Below, piece by piece: positions 1 through 6,171 of a stretch of 8,415 bases of DNA (position 1 is the first letter of the stretch; each line of letters begins with the position of its first letter). This stretch comes from Tardiphaga sp. GTDB lineage: Bacteria; Pseudomonadota; Alphaproteobacteria; Rhizobiales; Xanthobacteraceae. The stretch lies in contig JAQGJF010001074.1 of NCBI GenBank assembly GCA_028290765.1, forward strand, positions 1-8,415, given 5' to 3'. Under the pieces are notes generated by a model that was not told where the DNA came from, made no database searches, and saw nothing but the letters and a program-made list of their open reading frames with translations. Both the position numbers and the translations under genes were made by a program.

Positions 1-1101
1 CGGATCCAGCGCGATCGCCTCCCGAAACAGGGCGATCGAGGCTTCCAGATCCGCCTTGGTCTGGCGATAATAATGCGACAGGCCCTTGAGGAAGCGATCC
101 CAGGCGGTCAGGTCGCCGGAAGATGACCGGGCCGGCGAAGCCTCGGCGCGAAATATCTCCGGAGCCAGCGCCGCCGACAGGGCGGCGGTGATTTCATCCT
201 GCATCGCGAACAGTTCGCCGATGTCGCGGTCGTAACGGCCGGTCCACAGCTGCTCGCCGGTTTCCGGCGCGATCAGTTCGGCGGTGACGCGAATTTTGCT
301 TGCCGTTCGCCGCACCGACCCCTGCACCAGATAGGTCGCATCGATCTCCCGCGCGATCAGGCGCGTCGACAGGCTCTTGTCCTTGAACGAAAACGTCGAG
401 CTGCGGCTCAGCACCCGAAACAGCGATTGCAGCGACAGCGCGTGGATCAGGTCCTCGGTGAGCCCGTCGGAAAAATATTCGTCGGTAGAGTCGCTGAGAT
501 TGGCGAAGGGAAGCACGCCGACGATCGCGGTCCGGTACTGCGCCGGCAGGTTGGAGGCATTTGCGCATTCCCGCCCGCCCAAGTCGGGACCGCCCGGCTG
601 CCAGGCCCAGACCTCGACCGGCTCTTCGATGTTCTTCAAGCGGTGCGCGCCGGCGTCGACAAAGCCGGCGCCGAGATGCTTGCTGGCCTCGCGGTAGGCC
701 TTGGCCGAAACGGCGATGCCGCCGGGGGCGGCCACCGTCTCGAGGCGGACGGCGATGTTGACGCCATCGCCGAACACTTCGCCCTCATCGGCGATCACGT
801 CTCCCATGTGGATGCCGATGCGGAATTGCATGGCACGGTCGGCGGAGAGGTGGTGGTTGCGTTCCGCCATCAGCTCCTGCATCGCGACCGCCGCCTCGAT
901 GGCGCCGACGACGCTGGGAAACTCCAGCAGGAAACCGTCGCCGGTGTGCTTCACGACCTGGCCGCCATGGTTGAGAATGATCGGGTAGGTCGCGCTTCGA
1001 TGCGCCTTGAAGGCGGCATGGGTCCCGGCCTCGTCGGCCCCCATCATGCGCGAATAGCCGGCGACGTCAGCGCAGACGATGGCCGCCAGACGTCTCTCCA
1101 T
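1..1101 (-). CDS. Class III adenylate/guanylate cyclase with TolB-like and TPR regions (C-terminus off the left edge)
   Basis: Makes a cyclic nucleotide (cAMP more likely than cGMP) from the nucleoside triphosphate, probably in the cytoplasm. The frame is open for 367 codons from an ATG at 1101 to base 1. Residues 3-125 form the cyclase domain: ADVAGYS holds metal Asp12, KHTGDGF holds Lys51 and the second metal Asp55, and VNIAVRLE holds the Asn115/Arg119 pair that stabilises the transition state, so the site looks intact. Residues 191-315 resemble the TolB/FlgO-like region common in rhizobial cyclases (VLPFANLSD, FSDGLTEDL, YLVQGSVR, LWTGRYDR). From about 331 a TPR begins (LTAWDRFLKG, ASIALFREAIALDP). 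No membrane span is seen. The start fits the usual ERRLAAI opening; AGGAG motifs lie directly before the ATG and 10 nt upstream. A TAAAAT at 1168-1163 with TTTCTT 17 nt before it is a weak promoter candidate. Family members usually carry several TPRs, so much is missing to the left. Confidence 0.93.
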   Translation of the reverse strand, partial: MERRLAAIVCADVAGYSRMMGADEAGTHAAFKAHRSATYPIILNHGGQVVKHTGDGFLLEFPSVVGAIEAAVAMQELMAERNHHLSADRAMQFRIGIHMGDVIADEGEVFGDGVNIAVRLETVAAPGGIAVSAKAYREASKHLGAGFVDAGAHRLKNIEEPVEVWAWQPGGPDLGGRECANASNLPAQYRTAIVGVLPFANLSDSTDEYFSDGLTEDLIHALSLQSLFRVLSRSSTFSFKDKSLSTRLIAREIDATYLVQGSVRRTASKIRVTAELIAPETGEQLWTGRYDRDIGELFAMQDEITAALSAALAPEIFRAEASPARSSSGDLTAWDRFLKGLSHYYRQTKADLEASIALFREAIALDP

Positions 1102-1309
1102 CTCCTGTATGCTCCTGAACCGAAGTCACGGTCATACGTGGTCGGGTTCACCGAATCCAATGATTTTAAAGCACGGCGGCCCCGCAAGAAACCGCAGTTC
1201 GTAGACGGCGATCACGTCAATTTTGCAGCAAATGCCTATAGTTCAGCCATCGCCGCCGCCGGCCAAGACGTCGGGCATCAGGGGCCGTCATGCCAGTGGG
1301 GCGACGCGC

Positions 1310-1912
1310 TCAAACCTCTGCGCCAGCCTCCACCGTCCGCGTACCGGCTGCCGCCGGCACCGTTCCGGCCGCCTCGCTGTCCAGGATGAACGCGCGCCGC
1401 ATCGGCCGGATGATGAGCAGCGCCAGCAGCGCGGCGGTGGCGTTCAGCGCGACGACGATGACGAACACGGCCTGCCAGCCATAATGCGAGGCGACGATGC
1501 TGGCGATCGGCACCAGCAGCGAGGCGGTGCCCTTGGCGGTGTAGAGCATGCCGCTGTTGGTGGTGGCGTATTTGGAGCCGAAGGTGTCGCCGGCGGTGGC
1601 GGGGAACAGGCTGTAGATTTCGCCGAACACGCCGAAATAGACTGCCGTCGCCAGCACGAACACCACCGGGTTGTGGCCCCAGATCGACAGCGTCAGCACC
1701 ATCAGCGCCGCGGTGCCGAAGGCGATGAACATGGTGGGTTCGCGGCCGATGGTGTCGGAGACCCAGCCGAAGAACGGCCGGCCGAAACCGTCGAAAATGC
1801 GATCGAGCGAGATGGCGAAGGTCAAGGCCGCCATCTGGAAGCCGAGCAGGTCGACCGGGGTGTCGGCGAGTTTGAAGTCGTGGGCGCTCGGCGCGTTCTG
1901 AGCCGCCGTCAT
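1310..1912 (-). CDS. oxlT: OxlT-like MFS antiporter, C-terminal fragment (TM8-12)
   Basis: A 200-residue frame whose ATG (1912) directly follows the TAG of the upstream half and stays in the same frame. The opening MTAAQNAPSAHDF matches what follows Gly-Gly-Leu in intact relatives, so the Met is probably an internal residue rather than an evolved start. Only a weak GGCGG precedes it; ribosomes could re-initiate here after the stop. The fragment keeps LDRIFDGFGRPFFGWVSD (TM8 and the second copy of MFS motif A, with Arg45) and YTAKGTASLLVP (TM11, with Lys127), the residues expected to bind the dicarboxylate. The tail after RPMRR is Ala/Thr-rich and ends at TGA (1310-1312). No clear terminator follows before the cyclase gene. 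It could be annotated separately as an MFS transporter, but it is only part of a fold. Confidence 0.8.
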   Translation of the reverse strand: MTAAQNAPSAHDFKLADTPVDLLGFQMAALTFAISLDRIFDGFGRPFFGWVSDTIGREPTMFIAFGTAALMVLTLSIWGHNPVVFVLATAVYFGVFGEIYSLFPATAGDTFGSKYATTNSGMLYTAKGTASLLVPIASIVASHYGWQAVFVIVVALNATAALLALLIIRPMRRAFILDSEAAGTVPAAAGTRTVEAGAEV

Positions 1913-1915
1913 CTA
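1913..1915 (-). other. Premature amber codon (TAG) in the oxlT frame
   Basis: GGC GGA TAG ATG ACG is read in one unbroken frame on the minus strand. The TAG stands where the family has a Leu codon, so a single T-to-A change from TTG would create it. It falls within TM7. Confidence 0.85.
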
Positions 1916-2635
1916 TCCGCCGGCCGCGACCATCACGAATACCAGATACAGCACCCAGAAGATCGGTGCGCGCAGCACCTGCGACGGCGTGAAATCGATT
2001 CTAGTTTGCGGCAAATTGAGCTGCTTCTTGCGGGCCGGCATCGTTTGGGTCGGCTTGCGCAGGAAGAACGCCAGCACGAACACGATCAGGCCTTGCCCGA
2101 TGCCGAAATCGAGAAAGGCGGTCTGGTAGCCGGAGGCCGCCACCATATGCGCGATCGGCACCACGGTGATGGCGGCGCCGGCGCCAAAGCCGGCCGCGGT
2201 GGCGCCGGCGGCGAGGCCGCGGCGATCCGGAAACCATTTCAAGGCGTTGCCGACGCAGGTGCCGTAGACCGAGCCGGCGCCGATGCCGCCGATCATCGCC
2301 GCGGCGTACAGCCAGACCAGCGAGCCGGCATAGGCATTGAGCACCCAGGACAGCGCGATCATGACGCCGCCGAACATCACCACCACCTGCGGCCCGAAGC
2401 GATCGACGAACCAGGCCTCGACCGGCACCAGCCAGGTCTCGGTGACGACGAAAATCGTGAACGCCATCTGGATGGCAGCGCGGCCCCAGTGGTATTTGGC
2501 GTCGATCGGATCGACGAACAGCGTCCATCCATATTGCAGGTTGGCAATCATCGCCATGCAGACGATGCCCATGGCCAGTTGCAGCCAGCGGAAGTTGCTG
2601 TCCGTGATGTCGGGGGTGGTTTGTGGGTTGGTCAT
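1913..2635 (-). CDS. oxlT: OxlT-like MFS antiporter, N-terminal fragment (TM1-6 and most of TM7)
   Basis: A 240-residue fragment ending at TAG in TM7. The start ATG at 2635 has a very good ribosome binding site, GGAGG (2641-2645) five bases upstream. Predicted spans are about residues 16-38, 55-75, 84-104, 107-129, 142-164 and 170-192, then a basic loop (193-222, with RKP and ARKK) between the two halves of the fold, then the start of TM7 at 223. MFS signature pieces are visible: DRFGPQ (78-83) between TM2 and TM3, and WFPDRRGLAAG (134-144) after TM4. FRWLQLAMGI and LQYGWTLFVDP at the N-terminus are typical of the oxalate/formate antiporter branch. As translated it lacks all of the C-terminal bundle and should not transport alone. 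Confidence 0.85.
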   Translation of the reverse strand: MTNPQTTPDITDSNFRWLQLAMGIVCMAMIANLQYGWTLFVDPIDAKYHWGRAAIQMAFTIFVVTETWLVPVEAWFVDRFGPQVVVMFGGVMIALSWVLNAYAGSLVWLYAAAMIGGIGAGSVYGTCVGNALKWFPDRRGLAAGATAAGFGAGAAITVVPIAHMVAASGYQTAFLDFGIGQGLIVFVLAFFLRKPTQTMPARKKQLNLPQTRIDFTPSQVLRAPIFWVLYLVFVMVAAGG

Positions 2636-2677
2636 TATTTCCTCCGAGCCGACCCCTCTTGATGGGGGCGCTACCGG

Positions 2678-2700
2678 GGCATTCTGGTATCCAAAATGCC
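2678..2700. promoter_or_regulatory. Near-perfect 23-bp palindrome, candidate GntR-type operator upstream of oxlT
   Basis: The arms GGCATTCTGG (2678-2687) and CCAAAATGCC (2691-2700) are inverted copies with one mismatch in ten, around a TAT centre. The core TGG-TAT-CCA is the shape bound by FCD-type GntR repressors, which often control organic-acid uptake genes. The site lies 43 bases above the oxlT start codon, where a bound repressor would block transcription of oxlT. It could also serve the divergent small gene at 2887, about 190 bases away. No regulator gene is present in the window. The palindrome is seen directly; its role is inferred. Confidence 0.5.
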
Positions 2701-2886
2701 AGACGGCAAGGGGGTATTGGGTTCCATTAGGGGAGATGGACGCAAAAATTGCCGTTCTGTCCGCCGCCGGTTCGCGGCTAAACTCGGCGGGGTCGCAGCG
2801 CCGTCACCTTGAACGGGCGGGTTTGGCGTGGCGATCGGCGTTTTGTGCCGACGTTGTGCGGTTTCCTGGAATCAAGAAGTACTCCG

Positions 2887-3081
2887 ATGCAGGCATGGAT
2901 TCGACGATGGTTCGCGGAAGCAAGCGATCAGGCCATTATCCGTGTCGTCGCCACCATCGTGGGGCTATCCGCCTACATCGTCTGGGGCGGCTATTCCTAC
3001 CTTCACCCCGACCACGAAGCATCGGTCGCCTGCAAGGCCAATTGCGCGACCGAGTTTTCGTCGCGTCATCGGGCCGAGTAA
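2887..3081 (+). CDS. Small single-span membrane protein, function unknown
   Basis: A 64-residue protein I do not recognise. The N-terminus is short and basic (MQAWIRRWF), one hydrophobic span covers about residues 20-43 (VVATIVGLSAYIVWGGYSYL), and a polar tail carries two cysteines three residues apart (ACKANCATEF). By the positive-inside rule the N-terminus would be cytoplasmic and the Cys pair periplasmic. Third codon positions are mostly G or C through the second half, which supports coding. The ATG at 2887 was chosen because it starts just before the membrane segment; the frame is open back to a TTG at 2809, but that stretch reads unlike protein. The upstream AAGAAG is a weak ribosome binding site. 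It converges on the DUF3616 gene with a 36-bp gap. It could be a chance frame, though the membrane-protein layout argues against that. Confidence 0.5.
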   Translation: MQAWIRRWFAEASDQAIIRVVATIVGLSAYIVWGGYSYLHPDHEASVACKANCATEFSSRHRAE

Positions 3082-3117
3082 TTACCCGCGTCGTTGAGCA
3101 AACCAGGCATCAATCGT

Positions 3118-4035
3118 TCACTGCCGCAGGTTCTTCGGTCCGATATCGATACTGCGAAAACGCCGCTGGGCGGGCGGATCGTCCTCATCGCTGCAGACGT
3201 CGCCGTCGTCGCTGAGCAGCTGCACGATGTTCTGGCCGGGGACGACCATGGCGCCTTCCGGCCTGATCCCTGTTAGATTCACATCCTTGATTTCTTCCGG
3301 CGTCGTTCCCGGGCCTGCCCAGCGAAATGCCATAAATCCATCACTGTCGGAAATGGGCCCGGCGATGATGATGTAACCTGCGGTTCCGGGAATGAGGTCC
3401 ATGCTGCGCAGGCCGAGTCCCTTCAAATCGATCGCAACAGCCTCGCCGATGTCCGGTGGGGCACCCCGATCGACTACCGGCCCCGGATTGCTGAACGGGA
3501 TGACCAGCGCCTTGCCGGCGCGAAGCGGCGCCCTCAGGCCGATCAGCAACCCTCCCTGCGGCGTGGCCGCAAGGGCTTCGATATTCAGTTCGCCGGCCGA
3601 GGCGCCGGCGGACTTCGCCAGCGTGTCGCGCAGGTTCGTCACCGGACTGCCGATCCCGGTCAGCGTCGGCTTGCCATCGAGCGAGCCGATCTTGGTGGCG
3701 AAGAATATCTTGCGCTTGGGCTGGTCCTTGCCCTTGCTGTTGAGCGAATGAGAGCTGATCCAGTAGATCCGGTCGCCGACGGCCGCCGCCGCCTCGAGGT
3801 CCGACTTCTCGAAGGACGTGAACGGCTTCATGTCGATGCCATCGCCAATCGGATCGGGTTTGCCGCGCTGGTAGAGTTGCAGCCGGTTGGTCTCGTCGCT
3901 GGCGACGACGAAGTGAGTGTCATCCAGGAAGGCGCCGGCCGAAGCCTCGCACAGCCCCTTGTATTCAACCGCCCCGGCGTTCGCCCCGCCAAGGGTCAGC
4001 ACCAGCACGCCAGCCGGCAAGATGTTGCGTATCAT
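3118..4035 (-). CDS. Secreted DUF3616-domain protein
   Basis: A 305-residue exported protein of unknown function. Residues 1-22 are a Sec signal peptide: MIRN, a hydrophobic core (LPAGVLVLTLGG), and a cleavage region ANAGA. The mature part shows the DUF3616 pattern: GLCEASAGAFLDDTHFVVASDE near the N-terminus, then DLEAAAAVGDRIYWISSHS and its NSKGK continuation. Acidic-hydrophobic strand motifs recur (DLEAAAAV, NIEALAATPQG, RSMDLIPG), which suggests a beta-propeller-like fold. Cys29 and Cys281 could pair. An acidic stretch near the C-terminus (SDDGDVCSDEDD) might bind calcium, but this is only a guess. The ATG at 4035 has GGGAGGG a few bases upstream. It lies 46 bp after the peptidoglycan-binding gene on the same strand with no terminator between, so both are probably cotranscribed. 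The domain call is confident; no reaction can be assigned. Confidence 0.85.
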   Translation of the reverse strand: MIRNILPAGVLVLTLGGANAGAVEYKGLCEASAGAFLDDTHFVVASDETNRLQLYQRGKPDPIGDGIDMKPFTSFEKSDLEAAAAVGDRIYWISSHSLNSKGKDQPKRKIFFATKIGSLDGKPTLTGIGSPVTNLRDTLAKSAGASAGELNIEALAATPQGGLLIGLRAPLRAGKALVIPFSNPGPVVDRGAPPDIGEAVAIDLKGLGLRSMDLIPGTAGYIIIAGPISDSDGFMAFRWAGPGTTPEEIKDVNLTGIRPEGAMVVPGQNIVQLLSDDGDVCSDEDDPPAQRRFRSIDIGPKNLRQ

Positions 4036-4081
4036 TCGTCCCTCCCTCGGTTGTGCCGGACGGCAGGGATCTGACGCCTGC

Positions 4082-5650
4082 CTAGACCGGCTTCTGCAAC
4101 GACAGATCGTAGACCAGGTTCTTGAGGATCTTGCGCTGCTTCATCCCGTCATGAACATTTTGCGCACGGTCGCCCGGCCCGTAATGAGACAGCCTGATCG
4201 TCTCAATCGGGTCGTCGGTCAGCAGAGCACCGAGCACCATCGGGATATGGCTGTCGCCGAGATGCGGAGCGGCCACCGCGACCGAAACCAGGTCGCAGGA
4301 CATGCCATCGACGCCCCGCGGATACTTCTTCCTGACATTGCTGTTGGCCAGCATGCGCTGATGCAACTTCATCAGCGAGTCCTTGACGTTGACAATCGAT
4401 GCATCGACCTGCAGCGCGCGCATTTTTACCGACGCGAAAGTCCAGGCCAGCCATCGCCCTGCGGCGTGAAGTTCCTCCGGATCGGGCTTTTTGTCCTTCG
4501 CGTGATAGCGATCCGGATTGAAGAACGCCATGAGGTCGCCGTGATAATAGCTTGCGGAGTATCCGCCGTCATGGGCGGGTCCGGCGTTTTCCAGGCTCCT
4601 GTATTCATTGTTCTCGATGAAGCAGAGCTTGCCGTCCACGATCCCGAGTTCAGGAAACCAGTATTTGGCCTCCTGCGGAAGCTCGGTGAACAGGCGTCGG
4701 AAGAAGGGAAGAAAATCGTCGCCGGTGTGGGCGGCCAGTTGAATGAAGCCGAAAGTCATCGCGGCGCGGTCCCACGCGTTGATGACGGTATAGCATGCGT
4801 TTGACTCGGCCCACGCCGTCGGAAAAAGTAGTTCGGGCCAGTAACCGAACTGGGTCCACTCCTTCGGCTCGAACACGACGCGGGGTTCAGCGCCGCTGGT
4901 CCGTGCAAGCCCGCGGGTCGGGCCTTCGGGGTAACCGTTGTAGGTGAAGAAATAGCCGAGGTAGATCGGATTCTGTCCCGCATCGGGGGTGACATCCCAA
5001 CGTTCGACGTTCGGCTGCTTCTTTATCGCCCAGCCGGCAAACGGCTTGTATGTGGTGTCGAGAGCGATCTTCAGCTTGGGATTCGGCTTGAGTGCGGATT
5101 TCAGATCGTGATCCGCGTCCGCGTACACGCTCAGGATCGGCTCGTCGATTCCCACCGGAACGGCAGCGGCAAACACGTCAGCCTCGGGCTTCAGCAGGCC
5201 CTGAAGCTCCTGACCGTTGGAGGGCCACGAAATGCCGAGCGCTTCGGCCGTCGCGGCACCGGCAATCAGGTCGGTGCTCCCCTTGCCGAAGATCTGAAGC
5301 TGAAATTGGCGCAGTGCAACGACGGTGCTGTTTCCGAACAGCCCATCGGGCTGCCCCGGACCGAACCCCTTGGCGATCAGTCCCTTCTGAAGCTGCTGCA
5401 CCAGCGCGCCGCGCGACCCGAAGCGGACCGAGGGAACGCGTTCGGCGGCGCCAAGCTCGGCGGTTCGCAACGCCTCGTTCTCCTCAAACACGGCGAGTAC
5501 GAATTTATGCTGCTCGACGCCGTAGGCGTTTTGAAGAAATTTCTTCCATGGTCCCAGTTCCGAAGTGATCTTGTGTGCGCCGGATGCCCCCGGCTTACCG
5601 GCGATCACGACACAGCCGTTGGAGGAATAATGAGGCGCCGTCTCGTTCAT
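4082..5650 (-). CDS. Peptidoglycan-binding-domain protein, C-terminal fragment of the frameshifted gene
   Basis: A 522-residue frame from ATG 5650, or 532 from GTG 5680; the frame is protein-like back to 5707. Residues 10-18 (SNGCVVIAG) and 34-55 (PWKKF, AYG, FVLAVF) belong to the N-terminal domain cut off by the frameshift. Residues 73-140 are a PG_binding_1 domain: VRFGSRGALVQQLQ, then DGLFGNSTVVALRQFQ, the usual three-helix cell-wall module. The rest is unassigned. Residues 279-304 (AWAESNACYTV then NAWDRAAMTFGFIQ) carry Glu282, Asp294 and a Gly-Phe-Ile-Gln turn, the kind of Glu...Gly-x-x-Gln layout seen in lysozyme-like muramidases, so cleavage of peptidoglycan is possible but unproved. 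There is no signal peptide or membrane span. The ATG has no good ribosome binding site and would depend on coupling through the ATGA overlap. The DUF3616 gene follows after 46 bp. Confidence 0.75.
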   Translation of the reverse strand: MNETAPHYSSNGCVVIAGKPGASGAHKITSELGPWKKFLQNAYGVEQHKFVLAVFEENEALRTAELGAAERVPSVRFGSRGALVQQLQKGLIAKGFGPGQPDGLFGNSTVVALRQFQLQIFGKGSTDLIAGAATAEALGISWPSNGQELQGLLKPEADVFAAAVPVGIDEPILSVYADADHDLKSALKPNPKLKIALDTTYKPFAGWAIKKQPNVERWDVTPDAGQNPIYLGYFFTYNGYPEGPTRGLARTSGAEPRVVFEPKEWTQFGYWPELLFPTAWAESNACYTVINAWDRAAMTFGFIQLAAHTGDDFLPFFRRLFTELPQEAKYWFPELGIVDGKLCFIENNEYRSLENAGPAHDGGYSASYYHGDLMAFFNPDRYHAKDKKPDPEELHAAGRWLAWTFASVKMRALQVDASIVNVKDSLMKLHQRMLANSNVRKKYPRGVDGMSCDLVSVAVAAPHLGDSHIPMVLGALLTDDPIETIRLSHYGPGDRAQNVHDGMKQRKILKNLVYDLSLQKPV

Positions 5651-6153
5651 TTGGCGGGCGCAGTGCAGATTGTCGAACACGACTTCATATCCAAGCCGAT
5701 CGTCGCCTCATAATCGGTGTCGTCGGCGGTGCGCCAGATCGGAAGCTTCGACTCGTTGCGAAACGCGAGATGGCGGTCCACGCCGTGGTTGCCCTTGAAA
5801 TAACTGTGGCCAGGCAGGCCCGGGACGTCGCCGAAACAGCCGGAGACCAGACGGTTTACGCCATTGCCGTTTCTCGGAAGATGCGAGGCGATGGCCGAAA
5901 GGTGCGGGACCGAACTGCCCACGAAGAGCGCGAGCTTGCCTTTCCCGGTGTCCCACTGTGCGATCGTGCACCTCATATGCTGGTAGTCGAGCGGCACCGC
6001 CATCGCGTCGTGCGCACTCTTGAAGTCGGAGCCGCCAAACTGTAACGGCTGAACGCCACGCAACGCGACAAAAACGATTTCGTCGTCCGGAATGATGAAT
6101 GAGCAAAGTGCGAACATCTCGCGCAGCAGCTCATCCGAAATCGCAACTTTCAT
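5647..6153 (-). CDS. N-terminal fragment of the frameshifted peptidoglycan-binding protein
   Basis: A 168-residue frame. Residues 1-149 are the true N-terminal part; 150-168 (after DTDYE) are read out of frame and ended by TGA at 5647-5649. Visible features are DDEIVFVALRG (23-33), CTIAQWDTGKGKLALFVGSSVPH (62-84 region) and GHSYFKGNHGVDRH (115-128), then RTADDTDY. This matches an uncharacterised domain I have seen in hypothetical bacterial proteins. The GSSVPH and GNH pieces, with a later His and SNGC lost to the frameshift, recall L,D-transpeptidase or DUF5675-like folds, but this is speculative. The ATG at 6153 is preferred over a TTG at 6270 because the added 39 residues have poor codon use. 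A small hairpin with GGGG in its loop lies just before the ATG. It overlaps the next frame by ATGA (5647-5650). Confidence 0.65.
   Translation of the reverse strand: MKVAISDELLREMFALCSFIIPDDEIVFVALRGVQPLQFGGSDFKSAHDAMAVPLDYQHMRCTIAQWDTGKGKLALFVGSSVPHLSAIASHLPRNGNGVNRLVSGCFGDVPGLPGHSYFKGNHGVDRHLAFRNESKLPIWRTADDTDYEATIGLDMKSCSTICTAPAK
5704..5710 (-). other. Apparent one-base deletion (frameshift site)
   Basis: On the minus strand the sequence reads TAT GAG GCG ACG in the upstream frame, while the downstream frame needs TAT GAG GGC GAC GAT CGG. One G added to the GG at 5706-5707 would restore a continuous reading frame, as expected for slippage in a GGG run or a base-calling error. Confidence 0.7.
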
Positions 6154-6155
6154 GC

Positions 6156-6171
6156 GGATTTGCCCCAATCC
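6156..6171 (-). promoter_or_regulatory. Small hairpin over the ribosome binding site of the 6153 gene
   Basis: On the minus strand GGATT and AATCC pair around the loop GGGGCA, and the start codon follows two bases later. The only Shine-Dalgarno-like bases (GGGG) are in the loop. A seven-codon frame beginning with ATG at 6173 ends with TGA overlapping the gene's ATG. Five base pairs can arise by chance. Confidence 0.25.

Larger units (their letters stand above)
1310..2635 (-). pseudogene. oxlT: OxlT-like oxalate/formate MFS antiporter, interrupted by one in-frame TAG
   Basis: Read through the stop, this is one 441-codon frame, the normal size of a 12-span OxlT-type transporter. Such a protein would exchange oxalate for formate across the inner membrane. 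Both halves are in the same frame with no gap: codon 240 is GGA, 241 is TAG and 242 is ATG. In relatives as I recall them, the same place reads AAGG-Leu-Met, so a TTG-to-TAG change explains the break. In the restored numbering Arg286 (in FGRPF) and Lys368 (in TAKGTA) sit where the substrate-binding Arg272 and Lys355 of Oxalobacter OxlT are expected. The rest of the protein shows no decay, which suggests a recent mutation, suppression or a sequencing error. No oxalyl-CoA decarboxylase or formyl-CoA transferase gene lies in the window. The substrate is inferred from family likeness. Confidence 0.8.
4082..6153 (-). pseudogene. Frameshifted gene for a ~690-residue peptidoglycan-binding multidomain protein
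   Basis: Two overlapping frames on the minus strand join into one protein if a single G is restored in the GG at 5706-5707. The first frame reads ...RTADDTDYE at residue 149; the second continues GDDRLGYEVVFDNLHCARQ from 5707. The joint stretch matches the flow of a family I recall, in which a DDTDY motif precedes an NLHxxx...SxGCxVIxG segment and a Trp-x-x-Phe motif. The restored product would have an N-terminal domain (about 1-220), a PG_binding_1 domain (about 240-310) and an unassigned C-terminal half. There is no signal peptide, so export would need another route. Codon use favours G/C at third positions on both sides of the shift, so the break looks recent or artefactual. The join is strongly supported; the biochemical role is not. 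Confidence 0.72.

Noticed and set aside
194..568. 124-codon minus-strand frame inside the cyclase
   Set aside because: It lies in a different frame of the same strand within the TolB-like region; composition is Arg/Ala-rich and the cyclase frame is continuous through it.
1102..1309. Possible terminator or small gene between oxlT and the cyclase gene
   Set aside because: Only a weak GGCAT/ATGCC stem with a long loop is visible, and no frame has a plausible start and ribosome binding site.
427..1389. 320-codon plus-strand frame at the left end
   Set aside because: It runs antisense to the cyclase, which has intact catalytic motifs on the minus strand.
1223..2662. 479-codon plus-strand open frame opposite oxlT
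   Set aside because: It is the mirror of a GC-rich transporter gene. Its protein is rich in His, Arg, Asp and Gly with no domain, whereas the minus strand gives a clear MFS protein.
3093..3112. TTGA...ATCAA pattern suggesting a FixK/FNR box
   Set aside because: The half-sites are too far apart (20 bases overall rather than 14), and the site lies between two convergent genes, not in a promoter.
4036..4081. Possible terminator between the PG-binding gene and the DUF3616 gene
   Set aside because: Only a 5-bp stem with a 2-base loop and no T-run, too weak to split the operon.
5108..5713. 201-codon plus-strand frame opposite the PG-binding region
   Set aside because: The minus strand encodes a recognisable PG_binding_1 domain here, and this frame has no family likeness.
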